From Streptomyces goshikiensis (GTDB taxonomy: Bacteria > Actinomycetota > Actinomycetes > Streptomycetales > Streptomycetaceae): 64,000 nt of DNA. The stretch lies in contig NZ_BMVE01000011.1 in the NCBI RefSeq assembly GCF_014650555.1, positions 186,001-250,000 of the forward strand, read 5' to 3'. The translations under genes were made by a program, and so were the position numbers. The notes beneath the pieces were generated by a model that worked only from the letters and a program-made list of their open reading frames with translations, had not been told where the DNA came from and did not search any database. Below, one piece after another: positions 34,090 through 42,433 of the stretch; positions within the stretch are counted from its first letter, which is position 1, and each line of letters starts with the position of its first letter.

Positions 34090-35523
34090 TCAGCTGTCGC
34101 GGGCAGCCGCGCCGAACCACGTGGGGACGGCTGCGAGCAGGTCCTGCTGGTCCTGCCCCGCCCAGGCGACGTGGCCGTCCGGGCGCAGGAGCAGGGCGGG
34201 GGCGTCCGGGTCCACGGGGGTGAGGTCGACGACGTGGTCCACCCGGTCGGCCCAGCCCGTCACCGAGAGCCGGCCGGTGCGGTCGAGCAGGAGTCCGCGG
34301 CCGCCGTGCGTCAGCTCGTAGAGGCGGCCCTGCTTCAGCTGCACGTCCCGCATCCGCCGGCCGAGCAGTTCGTGGCCCTCGCCGAAGTCGTAGCGGACGT
34401 CCACCGCGGTGATCATCCCGGTGACGTACCGGTTCACCTCCTCGAAGTCCATCAGCTTCGAGAACAGCTCCCGCAGCGCGCTCGCCCCCGGATCGGTGCC
34501 CATCAGCGCGATCTGCGCGCGGGTGTTGGCGAGCACGGCGGCGCCCACCGGGTGCCGCTCGGCGTGGTAGCTGTCCAGCAGGCCCTCCGGGGCCCAGCCG
34601 GCCACGGCGGCGGCCAGCTTCCAGCCGAGGTTGAAGGCGTCCTGCACACCGAGGTTGAGCCCCTGACCGCCGGTCGGCGGGTGGATGTGCGCCGCGTCGC
34701 CCGCGAGCAGCACCCGGCCAACCCGGTAGCGCTCCGCCTGCCGGGTCGCGTCGCCGAACCGGGACAGCCAGCGCGGTGAGTGCACCCCGAAGTCGGTGCC
34801 CGCGGTGGCCCGCAGCCGCTGCTTGAACTCCTCCAGGGTCGGCGCCGCCCGGTCCTCGGACACCCCTTCGCCGGGCACGACGGCGCGGTAGCCGCCCTCC
34901 TCCAGGGGAACGAGGCCGAAACGCCGCTGCGTCTGGTTGACCTCCGCGACGACGGCCGCGATCGTCTCCGGGTCCTCGGTCGCCTCCATGACGCCCAGCA
35001 GCGTCTCGACCGTGGCGGGCTCCCCGGGGAAGCCGACGCCGAGCAGCTTGCGCACCGCGCTGCGGCCGCCGTCGCAGCCGACCAGGTAGCGCGAGCGCAG
35101 CCGGGTGCCGTCCGCGAGCTCGACGCCCACCCCGTCCTCGTCCTGGCCCAGCCCGACCACCTCGTGGCCGCGCCTGATCTCGGTGCCCAGTTCGAGGGCC
35201 CGCTCGACCAGCAGCCGCTCGGTGACCGGCTGCGGGGTGGCCAGCCCGTACGGGTGGGCCGTGTCCAGCAGCTCCGGCCACGACTTCATGATCCCGCCGA
35301 AGAGACCGCCCACCTGGAACTTCTTGCTGACCGCGAGGAACCGCTCCAGCAGGCCGCGCTGGTCCATCACCTCGACGCTGCGCGCGTGCAGACCCTGTCC
35401 GCGGGACTCCCCGGTCGGCTCGGTCAGCTTCTCCAGCACCACCACGTGCACGCCGTGGAGCCGCAGCTCGCAGGCCAGCATCATGCCGGTCGGCCCGCCG
35501 CCGACCACGATCACGTCAATCAT
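34090..35523 (-). CDS. rox: Rifampicin monooxygenase (Rox) homologue
   Basis: A 477-residue class A flavoprotein monooxygenase. FAD motif VIVVGGGPTGMMLACEL (residue 4 on), the DG motif VGCDGGRSAVRKLLG, and the GD motif LLAGDAAHIHPPTGGQG. Sequence over the whole length, including HSPRWLSRFGDATRQAERYR and EGHELLGRRMRDV, resembles Streptomyces Rox, which hydroxylates the rifamycin naphthyl ring and opens the macrocycle. The rifamycin-associated element 50 bases upstream strongly supports this. The GGGGGA ribosome site is six bases before the ATG. Other aromatic hydroxylase substrates cannot be excluded by sequence alone. Confidence 0.88.
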   Translation of the reverse strand: MIDVIVVGGGPTGMMLACELRLHGVHVVVLEKLTEPTGESRGQGLHARSVEVMDQRGLLERFLAVSKKFQVGGLFGGIMKSWPELLDTAHPYGLATPQPVTERLLVERALELGTEIRRGHEVVGLGQDEDGVGVELADGTRLRSRYLVGCDGGRSAVRKLLGVGFPGEPATVETLLGVMEATEDPETIAAVVAEVNQTQRRFGLVPLEEGGYRAVVPGEGVSEDRAAPTLEEFKQRLRATAGTDFGVHSPRWLSRFGDATRQAERYRVGRVLLAGDAAHIHPPTGGQGLNLGVQDAFNLGWKLAAAVAGWAPEGLLDSYHAERHPVGAAVLANTRAQIALMGTDPGASALRELFSKLMDFEEVNRYVTGMITAVDVRYDFGEGHELLGRRMRDVQLKQGRLYELTHGGRGLLLDRTGRLSVTGWADRVDHVVDLTPVDPDAPALLLRPDGHVAWAGQDQQDLLAAVPTWFGAAARDS

Positions 35524-35572
35524 TCAGATCCCCCGATTCCACCGGCTCAGAGGGGAGATTCTGCGGCAGTAC

Positions 35573-35595
35573 GGGGGCCTTGCCGCAAGGCCCCC
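35573..35595. promoter_or_regulatory. Rifamycin-associated element (RAE)
   Basis: Perfect inverted repeat with arms GGGGGCCTTGC and GCAAGGCCCCC around one base. Read on the minus strand it contains TTGCGGCAAGGCCCC, the RAE found ahead of rifamycin-inactivating genes (rox, rgt, rph) in actinomycetes. It lies 50 bases upstream of the rox homologue, in the correct direction. Confidence 0.85.
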
Positions 35596-35616
35596 TGTGC
35601 GCTATAAGTTGAGAGT

Positions 35617-35653
35617 GGCAAGGAGTGGGTACCAGGTACCCGAGCTCCTTGCC
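35617..35653 (-). terminator. Terminator after the PrmC-like gene
   Basis: Outer stem GGCAAGGAG/CTCCTTGCC and inner stem GGGTACC/GGTACCC, 30 bases past the methyltransferase stop (minus strand). Confidence 0.75.
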
Positions 35654-35682
35654 TTTGTCGTATGCCTGCGTATGCCAGCCCG

Positions 35683-36453
35683 TTAGGGCGCGGCCGCGCC
35701 GATGACCACCGTCGCGTACAGCTCCTGCGAAGTGACCGTACGGGTCGTCAGACCCGCCGCCGTCAGGGCCGCCGCCGTGACCGGGTGCTGGTGCTCGCCC
35801 GTCTCGATCAGCAGGTGCCCGCCCGGCGCCAGCCAGTGCGCGGCCTGCGCCGCCACCCGGCGGTGGATGTCCAGGCCGTCCGACCCGCCGTCCAGGGAGA
35901 CCAGCGGCTCGTGGTCGCGGGCCTCCGCCGGCAGCAGCCCCAGCTCCCCCGTCGGCACGTACGGGGCGTTGACCACCAGCACGTCCACCCGGCCCCGCAG
36001 GGCCGCGGGCAGCGCCGCGTACAGATCGCCCTCGTGGACCCGGCCCCCGTACGGGGCGACGTTGCGCCGCGCGTACGCCAGCGCCACCGGGTCGATGTCG
36101 GCCGCGTGGAGCTCCACCCCGCCGCCCACCCGGTCCGCCACCGCCGCGCCCAGCGCGCCCACCCCGCAGCACAGGTCCACGACGACCGCGCCCGACCGGG
36201 GGGTGAGCGCGGCCGCCTCGGAGGCGAGGAACTCGCTGCGCCGGCGCGGTACGAAGACCCCCTCGCCGACCTCCATGCGCAGCCCGCAGAACCCCGCCCA
36301 GCCCACGACGATCTCCAGCGGCTCGCCGGCGACCCGGCGGGCCAGCATCTGCGACAGGTGCCCGTCGTCCCTGGCGGCGCCGACGAGCAGATCCGCCTCC
36401 TCCTCCGCGAAGACGCAGCCGGCCGCGCGCAGGCGTTCCACCAGTGAGATCAA
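35683..36453 (-). CDS. PrmC/HemK-like methyltransferase with NAPY motif
   Basis: A 256-residue SAM methyltransferase of the release-factor glutamine methyltransferase family. Motif I is VVDLCCGVGALGAAVA, the acidic loop is LHAADIDPVAL, and the catalytic motif is VLVVNAPYVPTGEL. True PrmC has NPPY; NAPY marks a paralogous actinobacterial group annotated as putative protein N5-glutamine methyltransferase whose target is unknown. The ATG overlaps the stop of the upstream sigma factor gene (ATGA), so the pair is co-translated. Confidence 0.85.
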   Translation of the reverse strand: MISLVERLRAAGCVFAEEEADLLVGAARDDGHLSQMLARRVAGEPLEIVVGWAGFCGLRMEVGEGVFVPRRRSEFLASEAAALTPRSGAVVVDLCCGVGALGAAVADRVGGGVELHAADIDPVALAYARRNVAPYGGRVHEGDLYAALPAALRGRVDVLVVNAPYVPTGELGLLPAEARDHEPLVSLDGGSDGLDIHRRVAAQAAHWLAPGGHLLIETGEHQHPVTAAALTAAGLTTRTVTSQELYATVVIGAAAP

Positions 36454-37382
36454 CAGTCCAGTCCTTCCAAGACCGTGACGTCCAGGCCCTCCAGGCGGGC
36501 CGGGTCCGCGACGATGTCGATGGCGACGATACGGCCGCCCGCGATGGTGAAGCCCTGGACCGCCACAGCCCTGCCGCCCGGCGGGATCGTGACGACGCCC
36601 AGCGCCCCGTTGACGAGCGCGGGCCGCGCGTACGGCGCCAGCCGCTGGAACGTGAGCGCCTGCCGGGCCACCGCCTCCGCGCCCAGCGCCGTCTCCCGCA
36701 GGTCCACGCGCAGCACGCAGTCCGGGTCGAGGACGGAGATCAGGCCGTCGAAGCTGCCGCCCCGCGCCGCCGCCAGGAACGCGCCGACGATCTCCTTCTG
36801 CCGGCCCCGGTCCGTGTCCGGGGCCGGTGCCTGCCCCCGCACCCGCCGCCGGGCCCGGCTGGCGAGCTGCCGGGTGGCCGCCGGGGTGCGCTCCACGATG
36901 GGCGCGATCTCGTCGAAGGGCACCCCGAACATGTCGTGCAGGACGAACGACAGCCGCTCGGCGGGCGCCAGTTGCTCCAGTACGACGAGCAGCGCGAGCC
37001 CGACCGAGTCCGCGAGCAGCACCTCCTGCTCGGGATCGAGCCCGTCCGGCGGGCTCAGCAGCGGCTCCGGGATGCCGACGGGCGTCTGAAGGGACTCCTC
37101 GCGGCGGGCCTTGCGCGCACGCAGCTGGTCCAGGCAGACGCGGGCGACGACGGTGGTCAGCCAGCCGCCCAGGTTCTCCACCTCGCGGGTGTCGGCGCGG
37201 TCGAGCCGGATCCAGGCCTCCTGGACGGCGTCCTCGGCCTCGGTCAGCGAGCCGAGCATCCGGTACGCCACGGCCCGCAGGTGGGAGCGCTTCTCCTCGA
37301 AGCGCTCCGCCAGGAAATCCCCGCGGTCCGCGCCGTCCGCCGCCGCCCCGCTCGCCGCCGCGCCGTTCGTGCTGCCTGTCAT
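36450..37382 (-). CDS. ECF41-type RNA polymerase sigma factor
   Basis: A 310-residue extracytoplasmic-function sigma factor with sigma-2 (LRAVAYRMLGSLTEAEDAVQEAWIRL) and sigma-4 (LAPAERLSFVLHDMFGVPFDEIAPIVERTPAATRQLASRARRR) regions and a C-terminal SnoaL-like domain of about 110 residues. The linker GIPEPLL resembles the WLPEP motif, and ADPARL near the end resembles NPDKL, both of ECF41 members. In that class the fused domain regulates the sigma factor instead of a separate anti-sigma factor. AGGACG precedes the ATG. Confidence 0.88.
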   Translation of the reverse strand: MTGSTNGAAASGAAADGADRGDFLAERFEEKRSHLRAVAYRMLGSLTEAEDAVQEAWIRLDRADTREVENLGGWLTTVVARVCLDQLRARKARREESLQTPVGIPEPLLSPPDGLDPEQEVLLADSVGLALLVVLEQLAPAERLSFVLHDMFGVPFDEIAPIVERTPAATRQLASRARRRVRGQAPAPDTDRGRQKEIVGAFLAAARGGSFDGLISVLDPDCVLRVDLRETALGAEAVARQALTFQRLAPYARPALVNGALGVVTIPPGGRAVAVQGFTIAGGRIVAIDIVADPARLEGLDVTVLEGLDC

Positions 37383-37467
37383 CGTCCTGTTCCCTCGTCT
37401 CGTCCGGTCGTTCCCGCCCCTGCCTCTCTGACGGACGCCGGCCCGTCCGTGTGACGGCCCGGCCGGA

Positions 37468-38715
37468 TCAGAAGACGTCCGGGGACCACGGCTTGCTCGA
37501 CGTACGGAACACCGCGTCCGCCAGCGCCAGCGCCCCCGGCCGCAGCTCCGTGATCTGCCCCAGCGCGCCCAGCCGGACCGCCGAGCCGTCCCCGAGGTAC
37601 AGCGAGCCCAGCGCGGCCACGTCGAGCCGCAGGTCGGCGGGGTCCCCGGTGGCCTCGCACCGCCCCGTGCCCGCGTCCAGCCGGAAGCGGCCCCCGGACA
37701 GGCCCGCCGGGTCGGTGACCTCCAGGACGAGGACGCCCGGCACCTCGTACGTCCGCGCGCCCAGCGCCCGTACGACGTCCAGCACGCGCACCCACAGGAA
37801 GTCGGCGTGGGTCAGGATCGCGGCGGCGCGCGGATCGGGCAGCAGGCCCGGCGCGAGGTCGTCGGTGGCGCGCAGCCCGGTGCGGATCCTCAGCGCCCAG
37901 TCGACGGAGCACAGGAAGTGCCACAGCGCCCGCTCCGCCTCCGGGGTGGCCGCGAGGAGCTCCTCGACGCGGAGGGTGTTCAGCGGGACCTTCGCGTCCG
38001 TCCAGTGGTCATCGCTCCGGTAGGAGACCAGGCCGGCCACCTCGCCCGCCGCCGTCCGGTACACGGCGTGCAGCTTCGGCTTGTACGGGCGGAAGGAGAA
38101 CTCCTCCTCCCCCGTGGCCAGTCGCCACCAGCGCGCGGTGCGGCCGGTCATGCCGTGCCGGGTCGCCCGGATCCGCTCGTGCAGCGCGGGACCGCTCCGG
38201 CGGACCTCGGCCACGTCCACCAGCTCGATGCGGCCGCCGCCGGCGGCGGGCGCGGCCCGGCGCGAATCGAGGCCGGTGCGCGCTACGTCGATCTCCCACT
38301 CCGCGACGTACACGGCGGGCCCGTACCCGTACCGCCCGTAGATCGGGTACTCGGCGGCGATCAGGGTCGACAGCACGTCGCCGCGCGCCGTGGCGGCGGC
38401 GAACTCGGCGGCCATCATCCGGGTCAGCAGACCCTGTCGGCGGTGCGTGGACAGCACGCTGACGTTGGTGACGGCGCTGGCCGTGACGGTGGCGCCGCCC
38501 GGGACGGTCAGCTCCTGGGTGAAGGACCGGAAGGTGCCCACGCAGCCGCCGGTCTCACTGTCGAAGGCGCCCTGGACCCGGCCGAGTTCGCCGGCCGCGG
38601 CCCGCAGGGCGACATCGCCGGGCGTCACGGGCTCCGCACGCAGGAACCCCCTGTTCAACGTCTGTGCCCACGCGGAATGTTCGGTGGCGGTGATCTGCCG
38701 GACCTCGGTGCTCAT
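37468..38715 (-). CDS. eis: Eis-type GNAT N-acetyltransferase
   Basis: A 415-residue protein with the three-part Eis architecture: N-terminal GNAT domain with the acetyl-CoA loop VSVLSTHRRQGLLTRMM, a second GNAT-like domain and a C-terminal SCP2-like domain ending in Phe (WSPDVF), whose terminal carboxylate is the catalytic base in Eis. Eis enzymes acetylate aminoglycosides at several positions and some peptides; the natural substrate is not known. TAGCGT (38724-38729, minus strand) eight bases before ATG suggests a leaderless start. Confidence 0.88.
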   Translation of the reverse strand: MSTEVRQITATEHSAWAQTLNRGFLRAEPVTPGDVALRAAAGELGRVQGAFDSETGGCVGTFRSFTQELTVPGGATVTASAVTNVSVLSTHRRQGLLTRMMAAEFAAATARGDVLSTLIAAEYPIYGRYGYGPAVYVAEWEIDVARTGLDSRRAAPAAGGGRIELVDVAEVRRSGPALHERIRATRHGMTGRTARWWRLATGEEEFSFRPYKPKLHAVYRTAAGEVAGLVSYRSDDHWTDAKVPLNTLRVEELLAATPEAERALWHFLCSVDWALRIRTGLRATDDLAPGLLPDPRAAAILTHADFLWVRVLDVVRALGARTYEVPGVLVLEVTDPAGLSGGRFRLDAGTGRCEATGDPADLRLDVAALGSLYLGDGSAVRLGALGQITELRPGALALADAVFRTSSKPWSPDVF

Positions 38716-38787
38716 GACCGGCCACGCTAACCGCCGCCCCGGCCCCGAGTCCCGCGATTTTCCGGGAGACCGGCCCGGGGCCCGTCT

Positions 38788-39408
38788 CTATGCCAGCAGG
38801 TCGTCCACCTGAGCCTCGCCCTCGCGGTAGCGCCGGGTGATCTCCGCGCTGGAGTCGTCGGCGGTGCGCTGGAGATGCTGGCGGCGCCGCGAGACCTGCT
38901 GTTCGTACCGCACCAGCCGGCCCATCGCGTCGTGGAGTTCGGCGTCGGTGCGCGCGGCGAGGTCGGAGAGCTCCACCTCGGCGAGCATCTCCGAGGCCAG
39001 CAGCCGGAACTCCTCGCTGTGCGGGGTGCCGAGCGTGACGTGCCGGGCCGAGGCGCTGCGCCGCGAGGGGGCGTCCGCCAGGATCTCCGAGAGCCGCTCC
39101 ACCACCGAATCGGGATCCGCCGCCGGGACCGCCCCGGGCACCGCCGGGAGGCGGTCGCGGCGGCGGGCCAGTTCGGCGCGCAGGATGTCGATCCGGCCCT
39201 GGAGGAGTCTGCGGATGTAGCTCAGGTCGGCCTCGTCGCGCTGCGCGTCGCGGCGCAGGGCGCGCAGCTCCGGGAGGCCGAGCGCGGTGGCCGGGGTCAG
39301 CGGCTCCTGCGGGTCGCCGGTGCGCTGCGCGGGCGGTCGTACCGCGGCAGTGGTGGCTCCAGCGGGTGCAGCGGGTGATGCAGGTACGGAGGTACCAGAG
39401 GTATTCAT
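38788..39408 (-). CDS. rsiG: c-di-GMP-dependent anti-sigma factor RsiG
   Basis: A 206-residue protein with two long helices, each carrying the c-di-GMP signature E(X)3S(X)2R(X)3Q(X)3D. The first is Glu59, Ser63, Arg66, Gln70, Asp74; the second is Glu169, Ser173, Arg176, Gln180, Asp184. Two full copies are exactly what defines Streptomyces RsiG, which binds a c-di-GMP dimer and holds the sporulation sigma factor WhiG inactive. The N-terminal 45 residues and the middle linker are low complexity. whiG itself is not in the window. Confidence 0.93.
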   Translation of the reverse strand: MNTSGTSVPASPAAPAGATTAAVRPPAQRTGDPQEPLTPATALGLPELRALRRDAQRDEADLSYIRRLLQGRIDILRAELARRRDRLPAVPGAVPAADPDSVVERLSEILADAPSRRSASARHVTLGTPHSEEFRLLASEMLAEVELSDLAARTDAELHDAMGRLVRYEQQVSRRRQHLQRTADDSSAEITRRYREGEAQVDDLLA

Positions 39409-39569
39409 ACGAACGGGTCCGTCCCCTCGACCGGTGAATGGGGTCTCCCCGGGGCCTGAGGGCCGTGGGAAGCACCGCCTGCGTGCATCGTGCCACTCTC
39501 CGTGGTACCGGTGCAGTCTCAGTGCACCCGATCGGCCCCGGACGGGTGCACGCCTGGTACACAGGTGGT

Positions 39570-39995
39570 ATGCGAGCAGTGGTGCAGAGGGTGGACGGCG
39601 CGAGCGTCGTGGTGGCCGGCGAGACGGTGGGCGAGATCGTCGGCGAGGGACTGTGCGTGCTGGTGGGGGTGACCCACGACGACACCCCGGAGAAGGCCGC
39701 GCTGATGGCGCGCAAGCTGTGGTCCGTACGGATCCTGGAGGCGGAGAAGTCCTGTAGCGACGTGGCCGCGCCGCTGCTGGTGATCTCCCAGTTCACGCTC
39801 TACGGGGACGCCCGCAAGGGCCGCCGCCCCACCTGGAACGCGGCGGCGCCGGGGCCGGTGGCCGAGCCGCTGGTCGACGAGGTCGTGGCGCAGCTGCGGG
39901 CGCTGGGGGCGACGGTGGAGACGGGCCGGTTCGGCGCGGACATGCGGGTCTCGCTGACGAACCACGGCCCGTTCACCATCGTCATCGACGTCTGA
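39570..39995 (+). CDS. dtd: D-aminoacyl-tRNA deacylase
   Basis: A 141-residue DTD. It removes D-amino acids and glycine mischarged on tRNA. The catalytic signature VISQFTLYGDARKGRRP (SQFTL) and the C-terminal NHGPFTIVID (GP motif) are intact. ATG 39570 matches the conserved start MRAVVQRV; TACACA (39558-39563) lies six bases before it, consistent with a leaderless transcript. Divergent from rsiG. Confidence 0.95.
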   Translation: MRAVVQRVDGASVVVAGETVGEIVGEGLCVLVGVTHDDTPEKAALMARKLWSVRILEAEKSCSDVAAPLLVISQFTLYGDARKGRRPTWNAAAPGPVAEPLVDEVVAQLRALGATVETGRFGADMRVSLTNHGPFTIVIDV

Positions 39996-40026
39996 GCGGT
40001 CTGAACGATCCGAGGGGTCGGGGCGC

Positions 40027-40995
40027 TCAGGGCGCTACGACGACCTCCTGCGCGGCGGCCGTCTTCCCGGCCAGCAGCGGCGCGTCCACCGGCACGTTCC
40101 GCTTGACCAGCGCGAGCGCGATCGGGCCGAGCTCGTGGTGGCGGACCGCGGTGGTCACGAAGCCCAGCTGGCGGCCCTCCTCCCCGTCTGCGGCGAGCCG
40201 GAGCGGCGTGCCGTGGGCGGGGAGCAGCACCTCGGAGCCGTCCAGGTGCAGGAAGACGAGCCGGCGCGGGGGCTTGCCCAGGTTGTGGACGCGGGCCACG
40301 GTCTCCTGGCCGCGGTAGCAGCCCTTCTGGAGGTGGACGGCGGTGCCGATCCAGCCCAGCTCGTGCGGGATGGTGCGGTGGTCGGTCTCCTGGCCCAGGC
40401 GCGGCCGGTGCGCCTCGACGCGCAGCGCCTCGTAGGCGAGCAGACCGGCGGCCGGGCCGTGGCTCGCGGCGAAGGCCTCCAGCTCGGCGCGCGGCAGGAA
40501 GACGTCACGGCCGTACGGGGTCTCGCGCACGACGAGTTCCTTGGCCACCTCGGCGATGGAGCCGGCCGGCAGGTTCACGACGGCGAAGTCGGCGGTGCGG
40601 TCGGCGACTTCGACGCGGTAGAAGAACTTCATCGACTCCAGGTAGGCCAGCAGCGCCTCCTGGGTGCCGGGCTCGACGTGCGCCCAGACCGTCTCGCCGT
40701 CGTCGACGAGGTAGAGGGCGTGCTCGATGTGCCCGTTCGCCGAGAGGATCAGCGCTTCGGTGGCCTGCCCGGCGGGCAGCTCGGTGAGGTGCTGCGTGAG
40801 CAGCAGGTGCAGCCAGCTCAGCCGTTCGGGTCCGGTGACGGTGATGACGCCGCGGTGGGAGAGGTCGACGAAGCCGCGGCCGTCGGCGAGGGAGCGTTGT
40901 TCTCCGTACAGCTCGCCGTAGTGGGCGGCGACGCCCTCGTCACGGCCTTCGGCCTGGACGGCACCGGGGAGATGGAGCAAGGGGCTGCTGGTCAT
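40027..40995 (-). CDS. ygfZ: YgfZ/GcvT-type folate-binding protein
   Basis: A 322-residue tetrahydrofolate-binding protein of the YgfZ family. The diagnostic KGCYRGQETVARV motif (Cys near residue 225) is present, as is the N-terminal VDLSHRGVITVTGPERLSWLH typical of GcvT folds. YgfZ supports iron-sulfur cluster enzyme assembly or repair. TACGCT (41003-41008, minus strand) seven bases before the ATG suggests a leaderless start. It lies downstream of nur on the same strand, with a 33-base gap. Confidence 0.92.
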   Translation of the reverse strand: MTSSPLLHLPGAVQAEGRDEGVAAHYGELYGEQRSLADGRGFVDLSHRGVITVTGPERLSWLHLLLTQHLTELPAGQATEALILSANGHIEHALYLVDDGETVWAHVEPGTQEALLAYLESMKFFYRVEVADRTADFAVVNLPAGSIAEVAKELVVRETPYGRDVFLPRAELEAFAASHGPAAGLLAYEALRVEAHRPRLGQETDHRTIPHELGWIGTAVHLQKGCYRGQETVARVHNLGKPPRRLVFLHLDGSEVLLPAHGTPLRLAADGEEGRQLGFVTTAVRHHELGPIALALVKRNVPVDAPLLAGKTAAAQEVVVAP

Positions 40996-41028
40996 GGCAC
41001 CAAGCGTACGACCCCGCCCGGATCTGCC

Positions 41029-41484
41029 CTAGGCCTGCCCGGCGCGGTGCTCGGCGGCGCACTTCGCGCAGAGCCCGAAGATCGCGAAGTGCTTCATGTC
41101 GGTCTCGAAACCGAAGGTGGCGCGCAGTTTCGCGGTGAACTCGGCGGCGATGTCCACGTCGGCCTCGATGACCTCGGTGCAGTCGCGGCAGACCAGGTGG
41201 ATGTGGTGGTGCCGGTCGGCGAGGTGGTAGGTGGGCGCGCCGTGCCCGAGGTGGGCGTGCGAGACGAGCTTCAGCTCCTCCAGGAGCTCCAGCGTGCGGT
41301 AGACCGTGGAGATGTTCACGCCGGAGGCCGTCTTGCGCACCTCGGCGAGGATCTCGTCCGGAGTGGCGTGCTCCAGGTGGTCGACGGCTTCGAGCACGAG
41401 CTGGCGCTGCGGCGTCAGGCGGTATCCGCGCTGCCGCAGGTCGCTCTTCCAGTCAGAGCTTTCGGTGTCCACGCTGCTGCCCAC
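41029..41484 (-). CDS. nur: Nickel-responsive regulator Nur (Fur family)
   Basis: A 151-residue Fur-family repressor. Winged helix: RLTPQRQLVLEAV and NISTVYRTLELL; metal sites in HLGHGAPTYHLADRHHHIHLVC and HFAIFG; zinc cysteines CRDC and CAKC. The sequence matches what I remember of S. coelicolor Nur almost throughout. Nur with nickel represses sodF and nickel uptake genes, so nickel switches the cell from Fe- to Ni-superoxide dismutase. TACACT (41491-41496, minus strand) six bases before the GTG points to a leaderless transcript. Confidence 0.94.
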   Translation of the reverse strand: MGSSVDTESSDWKSDLRQRGYRLTPQRQLVLEAVDHLEHATPDEILAEVRKTASGVNISTVYRTLELLEELKLVSHAHLGHGAPTYHLADRHHHIHLVCRDCTEVIEADVDIAAEFTAKLRATFGFETDMKHFAIFGLCAKCAAEHRAGQA

Positions 41485-41501
41485 CCGGCCAGTGTAAGCG
41501 C

Positions 41502-41539
41502 GGGAAGGGGACCGCGGCCCTGGCCGTGGTCCCCTTCCC
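41502..41539 (-). terminator. Terminator between the nitrobindin gene and nur
   Basis: Eighteen-pair stem from 41502-41519 to 41522-41539 (GGGAAGGGGACC with GGTCCCCTTCCC plus GCGGCC/GGCCGT), very short loop. Confidence 0.85.
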
Positions 41540-41580
41540 TCACAGTCTGTGGATATCGCCCGGTAGGGGCCGTGTCCGCC

Positions 41581-42153
41581 TCAGCGGAAGAAGGCGATGC
41601 CGTCGTCCGGCATGTCCGGGAGGTTGCGCGCCATCTCGGCGACCTCCTCGGGCGTGACGACCTTCTTCAGCTGCGCCGACATGTAGGGGCGCAGCTCGAC
41701 GTCCGGGGTGGACTTCTCGCCGACCCACATCAGGTCGCCCTTGACGTAGCCGTAGAGCCGCTTGCCGCCGCTGTACGGGCCGGAGGCCGCGGTACGGGCG
41801 ACGGCGTCGGTGACGATGTCGATCTGCGGCTTCTGGTCGGCGAGCGCGCCGTACCAGACCTCGACGACGCCCTGGTCGCGGACCATGACGATCTCGACCT
41901 GGCGGTCCTTGTCGATGCGCCAGTAGCCGGACTCCGACTCCAGCGGCCGCACCTTGTTGCCCTCGGCGTCGAGCGCCCAGGTGTGGGAGGTGTACTCCAG
42001 GAAGTCCCGGCCGTCGTGGCTGAAGACGACTTCCTGGCCGAAGTTGCACTTCTCTTCACCGGGGAAGTCGAAGACGCCCGCACCTTCCCAGGTACCGAGG
42101 AGGAAGGCGAGCGGGACGAGGCCCGGGTTCAGGTCGGACGGGATCTGGATCAT
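41581..42153 (-). CDS. Nitrobindin / FABP-like haem protein
   Basis: A 190-residue ten-stranded beta-barrel protein of the nitrobindin (THAP4-like, DUF1794) family. The GXWXGXG signature is FLLGTWEGAGVF near the N-terminus, and the C-terminal MSAQLKKVVTP segment holds residues near the haem pocket in homologues. Nitrobindins bind ferric haem and isomerise peroxynitrite. No signal peptide is present, so it is cytoplasmic. The proximal histidine seen in characterised nitrobindins is not clearly identifiable here, so haem binding is likely but unproven. Confidence 0.85.
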   Translation of the reverse strand: MIQIPSDLNPGLVPLAFLLGTWEGAGVFDFPGEEKCNFGQEVVFSHDGRDFLEYTSHTWALDAEGNKVRPLESESGYWRIDKDRQVEIVMVRDQGVVEVWYGALADQKPQIDIVTDAVARTAASGPYSGGKRLYGYVKGDLMWVGEKSTPDVELRPYMSAQLKKVVTPEEVAEMARNLPDMPDDGIAFFR

Positions 42154-42227
42154 GAATGGCTGCTCAGGCGATCTGTAGGGAGGGATTCCGGCATCCGGGG
42201 CGGGGCGAGCGGCTGATCAGGTGGTGA

Positions 42228-42329
42228 TCAGCGCTGGCCCTGGTACAGCTTCTTCACGGCGAGGCCGGTGAAGGCGAGGACGCCGACGCAGACCAGGACC
42301 AGCAGGGAGGTGAAGACTGCCTCAAGCAC
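42228..42329 (-). CDS. Small single-helix membrane protein (33 residues)
   Basis: A 33-residue frame starting at GTG, with GAGGAG six bases upstream. Sequence begins MLEAVFTSLLVLVCVGVL and continues with AFTGLAVKKLYQGQR, that is one membrane helix followed by a positively charged cytoplasmic end (KK, R). It is too short for usual gene callers but has textbook initiation and codon use. It probably acts as a membrane-embedded accessory or regulatory peptide; the partner is unknown. Confidence 0.7.
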   Translation of the reverse strand: MLEAVFTSLLVLVCVGVLAFTGLAVKKLYQGQR

Positions 42330-42433
42330 GGTGTGCTCCTCGCGATGATGTGGGCGTGTACGGGGCCGGTCCCCAAGCCTACTGGCCCGGGGACCGGAGC
42401 ACTCCGTGAGGTGGGCCGTACGCCGTTCCTCCC

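Noticed and set aside
34090..38715. Natural product resistance or biosynthetic cluster
   Set aside because: A rox homologue and an Eis-type acetyltransferase are near each other, but no biosynthetic enzymes, transporter or cluster regulator accompany them; both genes are on the same strand yet separated by unrelated genes.
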